DNA from: Oscillospiraceae bacterium
GTDB taxonomy: Bacteria > Bacillota > Clostridia > Oscillospirales > Acutalibacteraceae
Assembly (NCBI GenBank): GCA_009779495.1
Contig: WRED01000007.1
Span: forward strand, 1-56,642
Reading direction: 5' to 3'
Length of the DNA stretch: 56,642 nt
Shown here: piece by piece, positions 41,985 through 51,447 of the stretch
Position numbering within the stretch: the first letter of the stretch is position 1
Layout of the letters: the number at the start of each line of letters is the position of its first letter
The notes under the pieces: model-generated
What the model was told of the DNA's origin: nothing
Databases searched by the model: none
Seen by the model: the letters and a program-made list of their open reading frames with translations, nothing else
Translations under genes and position numbers: made by a program

Positions 41985-44900
41985 TTATTCCACTTTTACT
42001 TCGTGACTTTTTCCGTCCAGCGGCACATACTCCGCCGCCTGGCCGTCAACCGTTATTTTTGATGCTTTCGCCGAGGTCAGTTCAATCCTGACCGCCGCGC
42101 CGCCGTACCCTATTTCAATCGCAAGCGGCGTTAGCTGCTCTGTTATTTTCGGTCTGAGAAATAATTTATCTTTTTCAAAGCGCAGTCCGAGCAATTCCTC
42201 GCAAACCGCGCGGTAATACCAGGCCGCCGCGCCGGTATAAAGGCTCCAGCCCGTGTGTCCGTATCTTTTCCGATTCGCGGAAACATCGCCCGCTATCGCG
42301 TACGGCTCCGCGCGGTACCGCTTCATCCTTTCCGCGTCCTCGCAGATTCTCGCGGGGTTGAGCATGGACAGCAGCCGCGCGCCGTCGTCAACGCGTCCTA
42401 TACGCAGCAGCGCCATGCAAAACCATATCGCCGCGTGGGTGTACTGCCCGCCGTTTTCACGCACGCCCGGCGGGTAGGCCGTGATATACCCCGCGTCCGC
42501 GCCCCTGCCTGAAAACGGCAGCGACAGCAGCTTGATGATCCCGGCCTCCTCGTCCACAAGCTCCCTGAAAGCGGTATCCATGCCAGCGTCTATCCGGGAC
42601 TTGTCGGGCATTTCCGCCAGCGCCGCGAAAGACTGCGGCAGGCTGTCGATCTCACATTCGCCGCCGTATTTGTCGCCCGGCCGCCTGACGCCCAAAGGCG
42701 TCCCGTCGTCGAAAAACGCGCGCGCATAGCGGTCGCCCGCCCAGGCGTTTTCGTCCACGGCGCGGAGGAGTCCGGCGGACCTTTCGCGGTAATCCGCCGC
42801 GCGCTCCGCGTCCCCCTGTATCACGCAAAGCGCCGCGGTTTTCCTCAAAACGATCGACAAAAACTGCGTCAGCCAGACGCTTTCGCCCCTGCCCTTTATG
42901 CCGATTTTGTTGAAGCCGTCGTTCCAGTCGCCGCCCCCGATGAGGGCAAGCCCCCGCTCACCGAAGCGCATGGCACGCTCGGCCGCGCGTATGCAATGCT
43001 CATAAACCGTACCCTTTTCCGCGGCAAAAAAGGGACTGAAATAGCGTTCATGCTCCTCCTCTGAGAGCTCGTCGCCCTGCAAAAACGGCGCGGTGACATT
43101 CAGGAAATCCGCGTCCCCGGTCTTTTCAACATACTCCGCCGTCACGTAGGGCAGCCACAGAAAATCGTCGCTGTATCTTGTTCGCACGCCCTTGATCCCG
43201 TCGCTTTTCCCGGGCATGCGGTGCCACCAGTGGAGCGCGTCGCCCTCCAAAAACTGCGCGGCGCAGCACCTTAAAATGTGCCTTCTGACGAGCGCGGGAT
43301 CAAGAAAGATCATGGCCGAAACGTCCTGAAGCTGATCCCGGAATCCCCACGCGCCGCCGCATTGGTAGAAGCCCGTCCGCCCGTTCACGCGGCAGCTGAC
43401 GATCTGCCACGGAAGCCACGAATTCACCATCCTGTCAAGCGCCTTGTCGGGCGACGATATCCTGATATAACGACCGCTTTGCTCCGCCGTTTTCTGCACG
43501 GTTTTCATGAGCAAAGCCGCCTCTTTTTTGGCCGCCCACGACAAATAGAAGCGCGCCGTTTTCTCCTCCCCCTGCAAAAGGGAAACACGCTTTTCAACTG
43601 CCGCGCAGACGTCCCAGGGCCGTTCCTTTTCGGCATATCCAGCCTCCCCGCTGAGGAACGCGGCGCGGTCGGTATGCGTATGATCGGCCCCCCCTTCCGC
43701 CGACAAAAAGGCGTATCCCCGAACCTCGCTGTAGGGCGAATGCATGAGTATGCCGCCGTCTCTTTTTTCCGTTTGAATGAACCTCTGACACTCGCGGCTG
43801 ACCCCTAAAACCGGCTCCGTGTAGTATATCACGTCTGCCGAGACAGGCTCGCTGCTCCTGTTTTTCAGCCTCAGCTCGCAGTTTTTGACCATGCCCTTTT
43901 CAGGCACGGTCACACTGATCTCATACTCTATCTCGCCCGCCTTGCCGTACCATGTCGCCTTTTCCGGCGTGAATTCGGCCGCCGCGCCAAGCAAAAGGTC
44001 ATAGCTTTTGTCGCGCAGCTTCAGGATCAGCATTTCACCGCGATTGTCCCGCCGCGCGTCGTTGTACCAGGGCGTCAGCTTGTTCTCTCTCGCATTGACC
44101 GCCCATGTAAAGCCCAAAGCCTTGTCACTCACCATCGTACCGAACGCGCTGTTGGAAAGCACCAGGCACCATGGTACGCAAGGCTTTTCGCCCTCGTGCC
44201 CGACAATGATCGCGTCGTCTTTTTCGTCTGTAAAGTTAAATAGCTTTACAGGCTCTCCGCCGATTCCCCTGTGTGTAAAGGGATTTGCTTGCGTCAGTCT
44301 CAACGGCGAAAAAGCCCGCTCGGGACGCTCCTCCCGTCCCTGTGAATCCGACGCAATATACGAAGCGGCGGCTTTCAGGGCATTAACCTCCGCCTCGCCG
44401 TACTGCTGTAAATTTACTACATATAACCCGTCCGCCGCCGCGCCCTCCGGCCTGGAGCTTTTAATCACGCCGCTGATCGCCGCGAAAACAGGTGTGCCGT
44501 ACTCGCCGCCCTCCCTGTATCCGATGACAAGATCCGTCATGATCCCGGCGCATCTCAGCCGGTCATTCATGCAGATGTAAGGCGCGGCGCGGGCGGCGTC
44601 CGACGGGTCGCGCACCTCGATCAATATGATCGGAAAGTCCCCCGAAACGCCGAAGGCCCATACCGCGTTTTTGGGCAGGCAGTTCTTCCCGACGGCCTCG
44701 GAAAGCTCCCGCGGCATCTCCGTATCAAACAGCAGACGCGGCGCCGCCTTGTCCGCTATGACCGCCTCAAGCCCGCCCTCCCGAAACAACTCATACGCGC
44801 CTTTCCCGTCCTTGATCCCGCCTGACTCGCGCATCTTCAGCACCTTGTTCACCGCCTCGTTTTTTGACGACGCGGCGGCCAGAATCAGGCTCACCTCAGC

Positions 44901-47900
44901 GGTTCCTTTCGGCGGCAGCTTCACCTTTATTTTGAACGCCGCGCACGCGTCAGGCATACCCCCGCAGCCCTGAAGCTCGGGAATTTCCGTCAAAAGCGAC
45001 TCGACCCCGTACCCGCATTTCAGCAGCTTTTCCCGGGAAGTCTCGTGCTCAAAAATGATGTTTTCAAGAAATCCCGCCGCCAAGCTCAGGGTATGATCCT
45101 CGTTGCGCGGCTTTCTTGTGAATGTCAAAATTTTGTTCGCGGCATCGAAGCTGTCCTCTAAAAACAGCTTTGAGAACATCGGGTGCGCCTCGGCGTCCCT
45201 GTGCGGCGCGAGGCTCGGCTCGAAGTAGATGACAAGGTCGCAGTTGAGCATCCCCGTCGTGTTGCGGTTTCGGATGGTGAACGTCCGCTGCTCGCCCGAG
45301 AGACGCGGATGGACCGCCGTCCTCATTTTGATCTGGATGTTGTCCTTCGTAGCGCGGTGCGTAACGGAAGCGCTCGCAAACGCGCAGCCGTATCTGACGT
45401 CCGGTGGATAGCCCAACGCCGCCGTCACAGGCAGCGTGAGCGAGTCGCTTTTCAGCAACGCGAACACCCCCTGCGGATTCCGCAGCAGGTCGGCGCTGTG
45501 CCGCAGCACGCTCACGCCCCGGTAGGCCGACATGGACGCGCCGACGTCCGTCACGGCGGCCGTCCACTCCCCGTTCGTCAGCAGCTTCACATGGGGAGCG
45601 AGGGGCGTAATCGTCTCAAACTCCCGTATCTGCGGATCGGTGCGCTCTCGTATTTTCGGGACGCTTCTGGTTTCGACGTCCTTGAAAACCGCCGCGCCCA
45701 GCGGTATTTTTTCATGCAGCAGGCTCGCGCCCGACGCCATTTTGTCGTCTGACATAAACCGCTTCTGTATAATATTCCCCTTGAGCGCGTTCAGCACGCA
45801 GAGCATACTCATGCCCACGTGGTGCGCCATGTAGCTGCGAACCACGGCATAATCCTGGCCGTTCGTGCGTGTGCGGGTGAAGTCGGCAGCTTCGTAAAAT
45901 CCGCAGCGTCCGGCCATTTCCATCTCTTCAAACAATTTCAGGTTTTTCAGCGCGGAACGCGGGACCAAGGACAGCGCCAGAAACGTCGAATACGGCGATA
46001 TGACCAGCTCGGCGTTCATCCCGCGTTTCAGGCCGAGCTTCTGCACGCCGTGGGCCTTGTACTGGTAGTTAAGCTGGCGGTCAAAGGCGTAAAACCCGCT
46101 CTCCGAAATTCCCCACGGAATCGCCTTGCTTCCCTTTTTCGCGACGCGGTTTTTCTGGCACCACACGCAGAATTTCAGCGCTTCATACGACAGCGTACCC
46201 TCGATGGCCGGCAGAAAAATATACGGCATAAAATACTCGAACATCGTGCCTGTCCATGACACAAGCCCCGTGTACCGCCCCGCGCTGACCAGCGTCCGCC
46301 CCAGCGCCCCCCAGTGCTTTTTCGGAATCGCCTTGCTCGCGACGGCGTAGTAGCCCGTCATGCGAGCCTCGCTCATCAGCAGGTCATAGTACGACGGGGA
46401 AAGCTCCATCGTCTCCATGTCAAGCCCGATGTGCAGAAGCCGGCGGCGTTTGTTATAAAATATGGCGATATCCGTTTCGCCGATGAGCTTCTCTATTCTG
46501 GCGGCGAGCTTTTCAAGTCCAATGAACTCGTTTTTATACTCCATTATCCCCTGCTTCAAGGCGACTAAGCTGCAAAGGAAGTTGCCGCTGTCCACAGAGG
46601 AAACGTACCGCGGATACAGCGGGCGCAGCGTCCTCGTGTCATACCAGTTCAGCAGATTGCCCCGGTGCTTTTCCAAACGGTCAATGGAGTTCAGCGCCCG
46701 CTCCGTCCGCACGAACATCTCCGCGCTGTCGATGAAGCCGAGGTCCCGGGCGGCCAAAACGCACATCATCATCATGCCGATATTCGTCGGCGAGGTACGG
46801 TGCGCGGTGCGGTGGACTGGCGTCTCCTGCATGTTGTCAGGCGGCAGGAAATTGTTCTCTTTGGTGCAAAGCTCGTCAAAGTAAACCCACATCGCCGCCG
46901 CGTAGGAGGTCAGGCGGTCACGGGTAAAATAGTCAAGCGAAACGCCGCGCTTCTCGTTTTCCCGCCCCGAAAGCAGCGTGAAGAGCACGCCCGACAAAAA
47001 AAGCATCGCGCACAGGCGCGCCGACGCGTGAGCCGACAAGAGAAGAACCGCCGCCGCCGTTATGAGCGGCAGGCACAAAATCGCCGTCCGCTTGGCCGAA
47101 TTTCCGCTGTCGCTTTGGGCGAAGGTCGTCCATTCAAGAAGCTTCTTTTTGCTCACGAGCCTGCGCCACATCGCCCGGGCAATCGCGCAAATCGACACCC
47201 ACGCCGTCTGCGGCAGCATGAGCAGGAGCGCCGCGCCGCGCGTAAAATCCCCCAGCGCCGACGGCATGACCGACGAATAAAACAGCCGCGAGAACATCGA
47301 CGTGCCGCCCATAAAAACGGTTCGCAGCGCGGAAAAAATATGGCCGCCCGGCACGCTTAAAATCGCGATGGCCGCCGCGACTGCCGCCGCTTTTTCGTCC
47401 ATAAACACGGACAGCAAAACCGCAAGGCACGCCGCGATCGGCGTCAGCGAACGGCGCAGATTGTCGAGCAGCTTGAATCTGGAAAGGCCGCTTAAGGGAT
47501 TTTTCCCGAAGATGAATCCGGCGTTCTGCCAGTCGCCACGGATCCACCGCTCCATGCGGTCGAAGTACGCGCCCAGGCGTTTCGGGAAGCCGTCGGTCAC
47601 CTGCAAGTCGGATACGAATCCGCACCGCAGGTAGCCGCCCTCCAGAATATCATGCGAGAGTATAAGCCCCTCGGGCAGCGTGTCGTTGAGCAGCGCGTAG
47701 AACGCGTCCACGTCGATAAGTCCCTTTCCAGCGAAAATCCCCTCGCCGAAGAAGTCCTGATACCGCTCAGAGGACACGTTGTCATAGGCCGTGATACCGA
47801 AGTCACCGGCCAGGATTTTCGAGAACACCGTTGACGACTCGCCCACGCCGACTCCCACGCTCGGCGCGAGTATGCCGTATCCGTCGGTGACGGTTCCTGA

Positions 47901-49331
47901 CTCGCGGTCGGTCACCGGGCGGTTCAGCGGATGCATCGCCGCGGAAACGAGCGCCGCCGCCGTATCCAGCGGCAGGGACGTGTCTGCGTCGAGCGCCAAA
48001 ACCGACTTGGTTTCACGCAGTCCGCCGGTGTCCCCCAGCAGTGTCAGAAAGCCGCCCGTCTCGCCTTTTATCTCCCGGATCAGCTGGGTTATCGCGCCGC
48101 GCTTGCGCTCCCACCCCGTGAAGCTCCCCTGCGTAACGGAGTAGTCCCGCGGCCGCACCGCCAGTATAAATCCCCCGCCGTATTGGCTGTTCAGCTCGCC
48201 GATCACGCGCTCCATCGCCGCGATTTCCGGCTTGTCCTCCGGCTTTTCGGGCGTGCCCGCGCCTTTCAGGTCGGCCAGCAGCAGAATTTTCACGTTCTCC
48301 TGCCCGTTTGACAGGTACAGCTCCTTGAGGTGATTTTTAAGCTTCCCGGCCTTTTCCGCACCCGGCAGCAAGGTCGAAACCACGATAAGCGTTTTGTTTT
48401 CACTGGGAACCCTGTTTTTGATTTCCATCCGTGGCAGCGGATACGTCCGCACGCACGCCGCGCCCAGCATCCGAACAAGTACGCCCGTGACCTCCCAAAA
48501 CGGCAGGTACAAAAGCGGCACGAGATACCACGCCCCTGTCATATACGCCGTCAGCACAGCCGCCATAAGCGGAAAAAACGCCTCCGCGATGAGAAACGCC
48601 GCGCCCCTTTTCCTGTATTTGCCGCGCGGCAGAATGTACAGCCCGATGTGCCTGTCTCTCTCTCCCCGCCCGGCCAACGCCTGTTTAAGAGCCTTTTCGG
48701 CCACCGTTTCCTCCTCTTCGCCCGACTCCCGCGCCCGCTTGGATATGAAACTTCTGTACAGGGCTTTTGTCGCCTCGTCCATATGCCGGTATACCCCGAC
48801 GGGGTCCTGCATAAGGATTTTTTCGACGGGACTTAACCGCCCGTTCACCTCATTGAAATCAATGTCGGGCAGATTACGCAGGGACTTCACGGCATTTCCC
48901 AGCAGCGCGGCCGCCCGCTCTCCCCGGATGCCGCCGACGCTTTTCATCTGACAGCTTTCCCACGCTCTGTGCAAAAGCGCGCACCGAAGCATGACCGGCA
49001 GAAGATCCGCCTCGGAGCCTTTAAGCGCGCGGCCGGACAGCAGCCGCGTCAGCTCCTCCTGATCTGGCGCGATGCCGTCCGCGCATATTTCCAGGCACAG
49101 GTCATAAAGCCTCGGCAATCCGTTTTGCCCCGGCGGAAGCGGCGCCGCGTCCCGGACCGTGCCGAAGCCCGACCTCAGCTCACGCTCGAACATATAATAA
49201 TTATCGCCGAGCCAGTCGTCGAACGGTGTCCTGTCCTTCTGCTTCAGCGATATTGAATATTCCTTTCTGATGTCCCTGAGTTCTTTTCGGAGCAGCTTTA
49301 AAAGCGGCTTTGTATTCACCTTTTTCCGCAT
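41985..49331 (-). CDS. Giant cyclic beta-1,2-glucan synthase-like membrane protein (GT84-GH94)
   Basis: A 2448-residue protein with the architecture of cyclic beta-1,2-glucan synthases. After a soluble N-terminal region and membrane helices (about 250-300) comes a GT-A-like domain with LALDADTSLP near residue 447, HDILEGGYLR and ERWIRGDWQ near residue 600. Further helices lie at about 620-790. A glycoamylase-like domain (about 840-1180) has RTSPTNIGMMMM and YMAHHVGMSM. Two beta-sandwich segments then precede the GH94 (alpha/alpha)6 catalytic domain (about 1970-2400), with GFRDQLQD and the general-acid GGGDWNDGF near residue 2134. Known homologues initiate, elongate and cyclise beta-1,2-glucans from UDP-glucose. 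The ATG at 49331 has AAAGGA 7 nt upstream. The product here is inferred. Confidence 0.9.
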   Translation of the reverse strand: MRKKVNTKPLLKLLRKELRDIRKEYSISLKQKDRTPFDDWLGDNYYMFERELRSGFGTVRDAAPLPPGQNGLPRLYDLCLEICADGIAPDQEELTRLLSGRALKGSEADLLPVMLRCALLHRAWESCQMKSVGGIRGERAAALLGNAVKSLRNLPDIDFNEVNGRLSPVEKILMQDPVGVYRHMDEATKALYRSFISKRARESGEEEETVAEKALKQALAGRGERDRHIGLYILPRGKYRKRGAAFLIAEAFFPLMAAVLTAYMTGAWYLVPLLYLPFWEVTGVLVRMLGAACVRTYPLPRMEIKNRVPSENKTLIVVSTLLPGAEKAGKLKNHLKELYLSNGQENVKILLLADLKGAGTPEKPEDKPEIAAMERVIGELNSQYGGGFILAVRPRDYSVTQGSFTGWERKRGAITQLIREIKGETGGFLTLLGDTGGLRETKSVLALDADTSLPLDTAAALVSAAMHPLNRPVTDRESGTVTDGYGILAPSVGVGVGESSTVFSKILAGDFGITAYDNVSSERYQDFFGEGIFAGKGLIDVDAFYALLNDTLPEGLILSHDILEGGYLRCGFVSDLQVTDGFPKRLGAYFDRMERWIRGDWQNAGFIFGKNPLSGLSRFKLLDNLRRSLTPIAACLAVLLSVFMDEKAAAVAAAIAILSVPGGHIFSALRTVFMGGTSMFSRLFYSSVMPSALGDFTRGAALLLMLPQTAWVSICAIARAMWRRLVSKKKLLEWTTFAQSDSGNSAKRTAILCLPLITAAAVLLLSAHASARLCAMLFLSGVLFTLLSGRENEKRGVSLDYFTRDRLTSYAAAMWVYFDELCTKENNFLPPDNMQETPVHRTAHRTSPTNIGMMMMCVLAARDLGFIDSAEMFVRTERALNSIDRLEKHRGNLLNWYDTRTLRPLYPRYVSSVDSGNFLCSLVALKQGIMEYKNEFIGLEKLAARIEKLIGETDIAIFYNKRRRLLHIGLDMETMELSPSYYDLLMSEARMTGYYAVASKAIPKKHWGALGRTLVSAGRYTGLVSWTGTMFEYFMPYIFLPAIEGTLSYEALKFCVWCQKNRVAKKGSKAIPWGISESGFYAFDRQLNYQYKAHGVQKLGLKRGMNAELVISPYSTFLALSLVPRSALKNLKLFEEMEMAGRCGFYEAADFTRTRTNGQDYAVVRSYMAHHVGMSMLCVLNALKGNIIQKRFMSDDKMASGASLLHEKIPLGAAVFKDVETRSVPKIRERTDPQIREFETITPLAPHVKLLTNGEWTAAVTDVGASMSAYRGVSVLRHSADLLRNPQGVFALLKSDSLTLPVTAALGYPPDVRYGCAFASASVTHRATKDNIQIKMRTAVHPRLSGEQRTFTIRNRNTTGMLNCDLVIYFEPSLAPHRDAEAHPMFSKLFLEDSFDAANKILTFTRKPRNEDHTLSLAAGFLENIIFEHETSREKLLKCGYGVESLLTEIPELQGCGGMPDACAAFKIKVKLPPKGTAEVSLILAAASSKNEAVNKVLKMRESGGIKDGKGAYELFREGGLEAVIADKAAPRLLFDTEMPRELSEAVGKNCLPKNAVWAFGVSGDFPIILIEVRDPSDAARAAPYICMNDRLRCAGIMTDLVIGYREGGEYGTPVFAAISGVIKSSRPEGAAADGLYVVNLQQYGEAEVNALKAAASYIASDSQGREERPERAFSPLRLTQANPFTHRGIGGEPVKLFNFTDEKDDAIIVGHEGEKPCVPWCLVLSNSAFGTMVSDKALGFTWAVNARENKLTPWYNDARRDNRGEMLILKLRDKSYDLLLGAAAEFTPEKATWYGKAGEIEYEISVTVPEKGMVKNCELRLKNRSSEPVSADVIYYTEPVLGVSRECQRFIQTEKRDGGILMHSPYSEVRGYAFLSAEGGADHTHTDRAAFLSGEAGYAEKERPWDVCAAVEKRVSLLQGEEKTARFYLSWAAKKEAALLMKTVQKTAEQSGRYIRISSPDKALDRMVNSWLPWQIVSCRVNGRTGFYQCGGAWGFRDQLQDVSAMIFLDPALVRRHILRCCAAQFLEGDALHWWHRMPGKSDGIKGVRTRYSDDFLWLPYVTAEYVEKTGDADFLNVTAPFLQGDELSEEEHERYFSPFFAAEKGTVYEHCIRAAERAMRFGERGLALIGGGDWNDGFNKIGIKGRGESVWLTQFLSIVLRKTAALCVIQGDAERAADYRERSAGLLRAVDENAWAGDRYARAFFDDGTPLGVRRPGDKYGGECEIDSLPQSFAALAEMPDKSRIDAGMDTAFRELVDEEAGIIKLLSLPFSGRGADAGYITAYPPGVRENGGQYTHAAIWFCMALLRIGRVDDGARLLSMLNPARICEDAERMKRYRAEPYAIAGDVSANRKRYGHTGWSLYTGAAAWYYRAVCEELLGLRFEKDKLFLRPKITEQLTPLAIEIGYGGAAVRIELTSAKASKITVDGQAAEYVPLDGKSHEVKVE

Positions 49332-49367
49332 TATGAATTCCTTTCCGCAGAAACGTTCATGTGCAGG

Positions 49368-49502
49368 GACCAATGTAGAGGCGATTATCAATCGCCCGCC
49401 GCGTAAAATTTTACGCCTTTCTTTCTATGGGCGATTAATAATCGCCCATACATTGGACTTGTTCACAGGCGAGCACAGTTCGCCCCTGCATTGGACTTGT
49501 TC
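49368..49502. repeat. Modular palindromic repeats upstream of the glucan synthase-like gene
   Basis: Three perfect or near-perfect palindromes lie in a row: 49380-49396 (GGCGATTATCAATCGCC), 49401-49416 (GCGTAAAATTTTACGC) and 49429-49447 (GGGCGATTAATAATCGCCC). A looser GGCGA...TCGCC follows at about 49469-49484, and CATTGGACTTGTTC occurs twice 38 bp apart (49451-49464, 49489-49502). No gene is present. Confidence 0.7.
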
Positions 49503-49518
49503 GCAAATTGTTTCATCA

Positions 49519-49683
49519 TCATTTCGCAAAATAGGTCTTTTTTAAATCCATAATCCCTCTCACCATATGCACCGCCATCAGCGCCGCGAAAACGCCCGTC
49601 ACGATTTTCGTCATCACGGTCAGATATTTCACGGTCTTGCCCGCGTCCGCCGCCAGCCTGAGACATTTCACCAGTTCTTCCAT
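49519..49683 (-). CDS. 54-residue membrane protein downstream of spoVAD
   Basis: A small protein starting MEELVKCLRLAADAGKTV, with one predicted membrane helix (VMTKIVTGVFAALMAVHMV, about residue 23-41) and a basic tail ending MDLKKTYFAK. GGAGGA lies 3-5 nt before the ATG. It begins 21 nt after the spoVAD stop in the position where spoVAE normally lies, but it is too short and shows none of the SpoVAE helices. It may be a spoVA-linked small membrane protein specific to this lineage. I do not recognise the family. Confidence 0.65.
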   Translation of the reverse strand: MEELVKCLRLAADAGKTVKYLTVMTKIVTGVFAALMAVHMVRGIMDLKKTYFAK

Positions 49684-49704
49684 AAATCCTCCATCATACT
49701 AATG

Positions 49705-50715
49705 TTAGTTGGTCAGTAAAACCCCGTGCGCAATCGACGGTATGCTCTCGCCCTGTAACGACGACACCGGCGACATCAGCGCCCCCGTCCCTACAAACAG
49801 CACGCGTTTCAGCTCCCCCGCTTTCAACCTGCGCATGATATACGAGCAGACCACCGCGCCGCTGCACCCGCAGCCCGACGCGCCCGCGTGGACGTCCTGC
49901 CCGTTCAGGTCGTAGAGCATCATTCCGCAGTCGGCGTGCACGCCGCCGATGTCCACGCCCTCCTGCTTCTGCATAAGCTCGAGCAAAAGCTGCGAGCCTA
50001 CCGAGCCCAGATCCCCGGTCAGGATCATATCGTATTCCTCGGGCGACGTATTCGTGTCACGCAGGAAATCAATGATCGTTGAGCAGGCCGCCGGAGCCAT
50101 GGCCGCGCCCATATTGTTCGCGTCCTTGATCCCCAGATCCTGTATGCGCCCGATCAGAACGGCCTCTATGTGGGGGCCGTCTCCCTGCGCCTCGACCACG
50201 GCCGCGCCTGCCGCCGTCGCCGTCCACTGCGCCGTCGGGCAGCGCTGGCCGCCATACTCAAGGGGCATCCGAAACTGCTTTTCCGCCGAGCAGAAATGCG
50301 ACGACGTTGACGCGACCGCCATTCTCAGCGCGCCGCTGTCCGTCATGATCCCCGCGAGCGCGAGGGACAGCGACATCGTCGAGCATGCCCCGAACAGCCC
50401 CGCGAAGGGCATGTCCAGCTCGCGGATGCCGAAGGTCGTGCCTGTACACTGGTTGAGCAGGTCGCCTGCGAAAATCATGTCCGCCTCGGAGGGCGACGCG
50501 CCCGCCGCCGCCAAAGCCCGTATGACCGCCTCGCGGTGCAGGGCGCTTTCCGCTTTCTCCCAGGTAGCTTCGCCGGTGGTGGCGTCCTCAAAAATTTTAT
50601 CGAACTCCGCGCCTAAGGGGCCTTCCCCTTCCTTCTTCGCGCCGACCGCCGCCGAGCCCGTTATGACGGGCCTTGACGGCAGCATAAGCGTATACCGTCC
50701 CTGACGTATTGCCAT
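49705..50715 (-). CDS. spoVAD: Stage V sporulation protein AD
   Basis: SpoVAD is the soluble, dipicolinic-acid-binding component of the SpoVA channel that moves Ca-DPA into the forespore and out during germination. It has a thiolase-like fold. The 336-residue protein shows SRPVITGSAAVGAKKEGEGPLG near residue 14, the AGDLLNQCTGTTFG block near residue 82, LFGACSTMSLSLALA near residue 107, HADCGMMLYD near residue 260 and GCGCSGAV near residue 283. AAGGAG lies 7 nt before the ATG. It follows spoVAC after 30 nt. Length matches the family. Confidence 0.96.
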   Translation of the reverse strand: MAIRQGRYTLMLPSRPVITGSAAVGAKKEGEGPLGAEFDKIFEDATTGEATWEKAESALHREAVIRALAAAGASPSEADMIFAGDLLNQCTGTTFGIRELDMPFAGLFGACSTMSLSLALAGIMTDSGALRMAVASTSSHFCSAEKQFRMPLEYGGQRCPTAQWTATAAGAAVVEAQGDGPHIEAVLIGRIQDLGIKDANNMGAAMAPAACSTIIDFLRDTNTSPEEYDMILTGDLGSVGSQLLLELMQKQEGVDIGGVHADCGMMLYDLNGQDVHAGASGCGCSGAVVCSYIMRRLKAGELKRVLFVGTGALMSPVSSLQGESIPSIAHGVLLTN

Positions 50716-50745
50716 GTTAACTCTCCTTTTTACTCGATGCGGCGT

Positions 50746-51186
50746 TTACCGTTGCGTAATCCAGTAAATCAACCCATAAACCACCGCCGCGCTGCTTCCA
50801 TAAACAATCACCGGCCCGGCGATCTTGAACATTTCCGCGCCCGTGCCCAGAATCCGTCCCTCGCTTTGAAACTCCATGGCCGGAGCGACGACGGAGTTCG
50901 CGAAGCCGGTAATGGGTACGATCGTGCCCGCGCCGGAATGCTTCGCGATTTTATCGAACACACCAAAAGCCGTCAGTATCGCCGTCAGCACGATCAGCGT
51001 AATGGGCACAAGCGCGCGGACGCCGTCCTCGTTTACGCCCAGCCGCTCAAACAGCTTATACAGGCCCTCGCCCAAAGCGCAGATCGCACCGCCTACCAAA
51101 AACGCCTTGATCATATTCAATCCTTTCGGCGAAGGGGGAGCGGCTTTTTTGGCCATCTTGTCATATTCTTTATCGGTAATTGACAT
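50746..51186 (-). CDS. spoVAC: Stage V sporulation protein AC
   Basis: SpoVAC is a membrane protein of the SpoVA Ca-DPA channel, reported to act as a mechanosensitive channel in germination. The 146-residue protein has a soluble start (MSITDKEYDKMAKKAAPPSP) followed by AFLVGGAICALGEGLYKLF (about residue 27-45), ALVPITLIVLTAILTAFGVFDKIAKHSGAGTIVPITGFANSV (about 57-98) and a C-terminal helix. The ATG at 51186 has AAAGGA 8 nt upstream. It heads the short spoVA unit. Confidence 0.95.
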   Translation of the reverse strand: MSITDKEYDKMAKKAAPPSPKGLNMIKAFLVGGAICALGEGLYKLFERLGVNEDGVRALVPITLIVLTAILTAFGVFDKIAKHSGAGTIVPITGFANSVVAPAMEFQSEGRILGTGAEMFKIAGPVIVYGSSAAVVYGLIYWITQR

Positions 51187-51234
51187 TTCACTGTTCCTTT
51201 CACAATAAGCTCTCACCCGCCCTAAAGGCGCGGT

Positions 51235-51265
51235 ATTATACCGAGAGTTCATAATAAATTATCAA
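51235..51265 (-). promoter_or_regulatory. Weak promoter candidate for spoVAC-spoVAD
   Basis: On the minus strand TTGATA (51265-51260), a 19-bp spacer and TATAAT (51240-51235) inside the palindrome CGGTATAATACCG. Forespore sigma G would be expected for spoVA, but no good sigma-G pair is seen, so the assignment is tentative. Confidence 0.3.
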
Positions 51266-51403
51266 ACGTATTTTGTCCCGATTATGTTAAATATATTCAA
51301 ACTTGAAGTAACACAACAAACGCATAAGTAAAAAATGTAAACAAAATTACATTTTACAGTTTGTTCATTTATACGTTTGTCGTAAATTTCTTTCTCATTA
51401 GCG

Positions 51404-51432
51404 TTGACTGGAGCACAGTGTTGTGCTAATAT
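51404..51432 (+). promoter_or_regulatory. Promoter candidate with operator-like palindrome for the subtilase gene
   Basis: TTGACT (51404-51409), 17-bp spacer, TAATAT (51427-51432). The spacer holds the palindrome AGCACA-gtgt-TGTGCT (51412-51427), a plausible operator. The rest of 51187-51403 is AT-rich and shows no gene. Confidence 0.45.
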
Positions 51433-51447
51433 AATTGTATATGTAAT

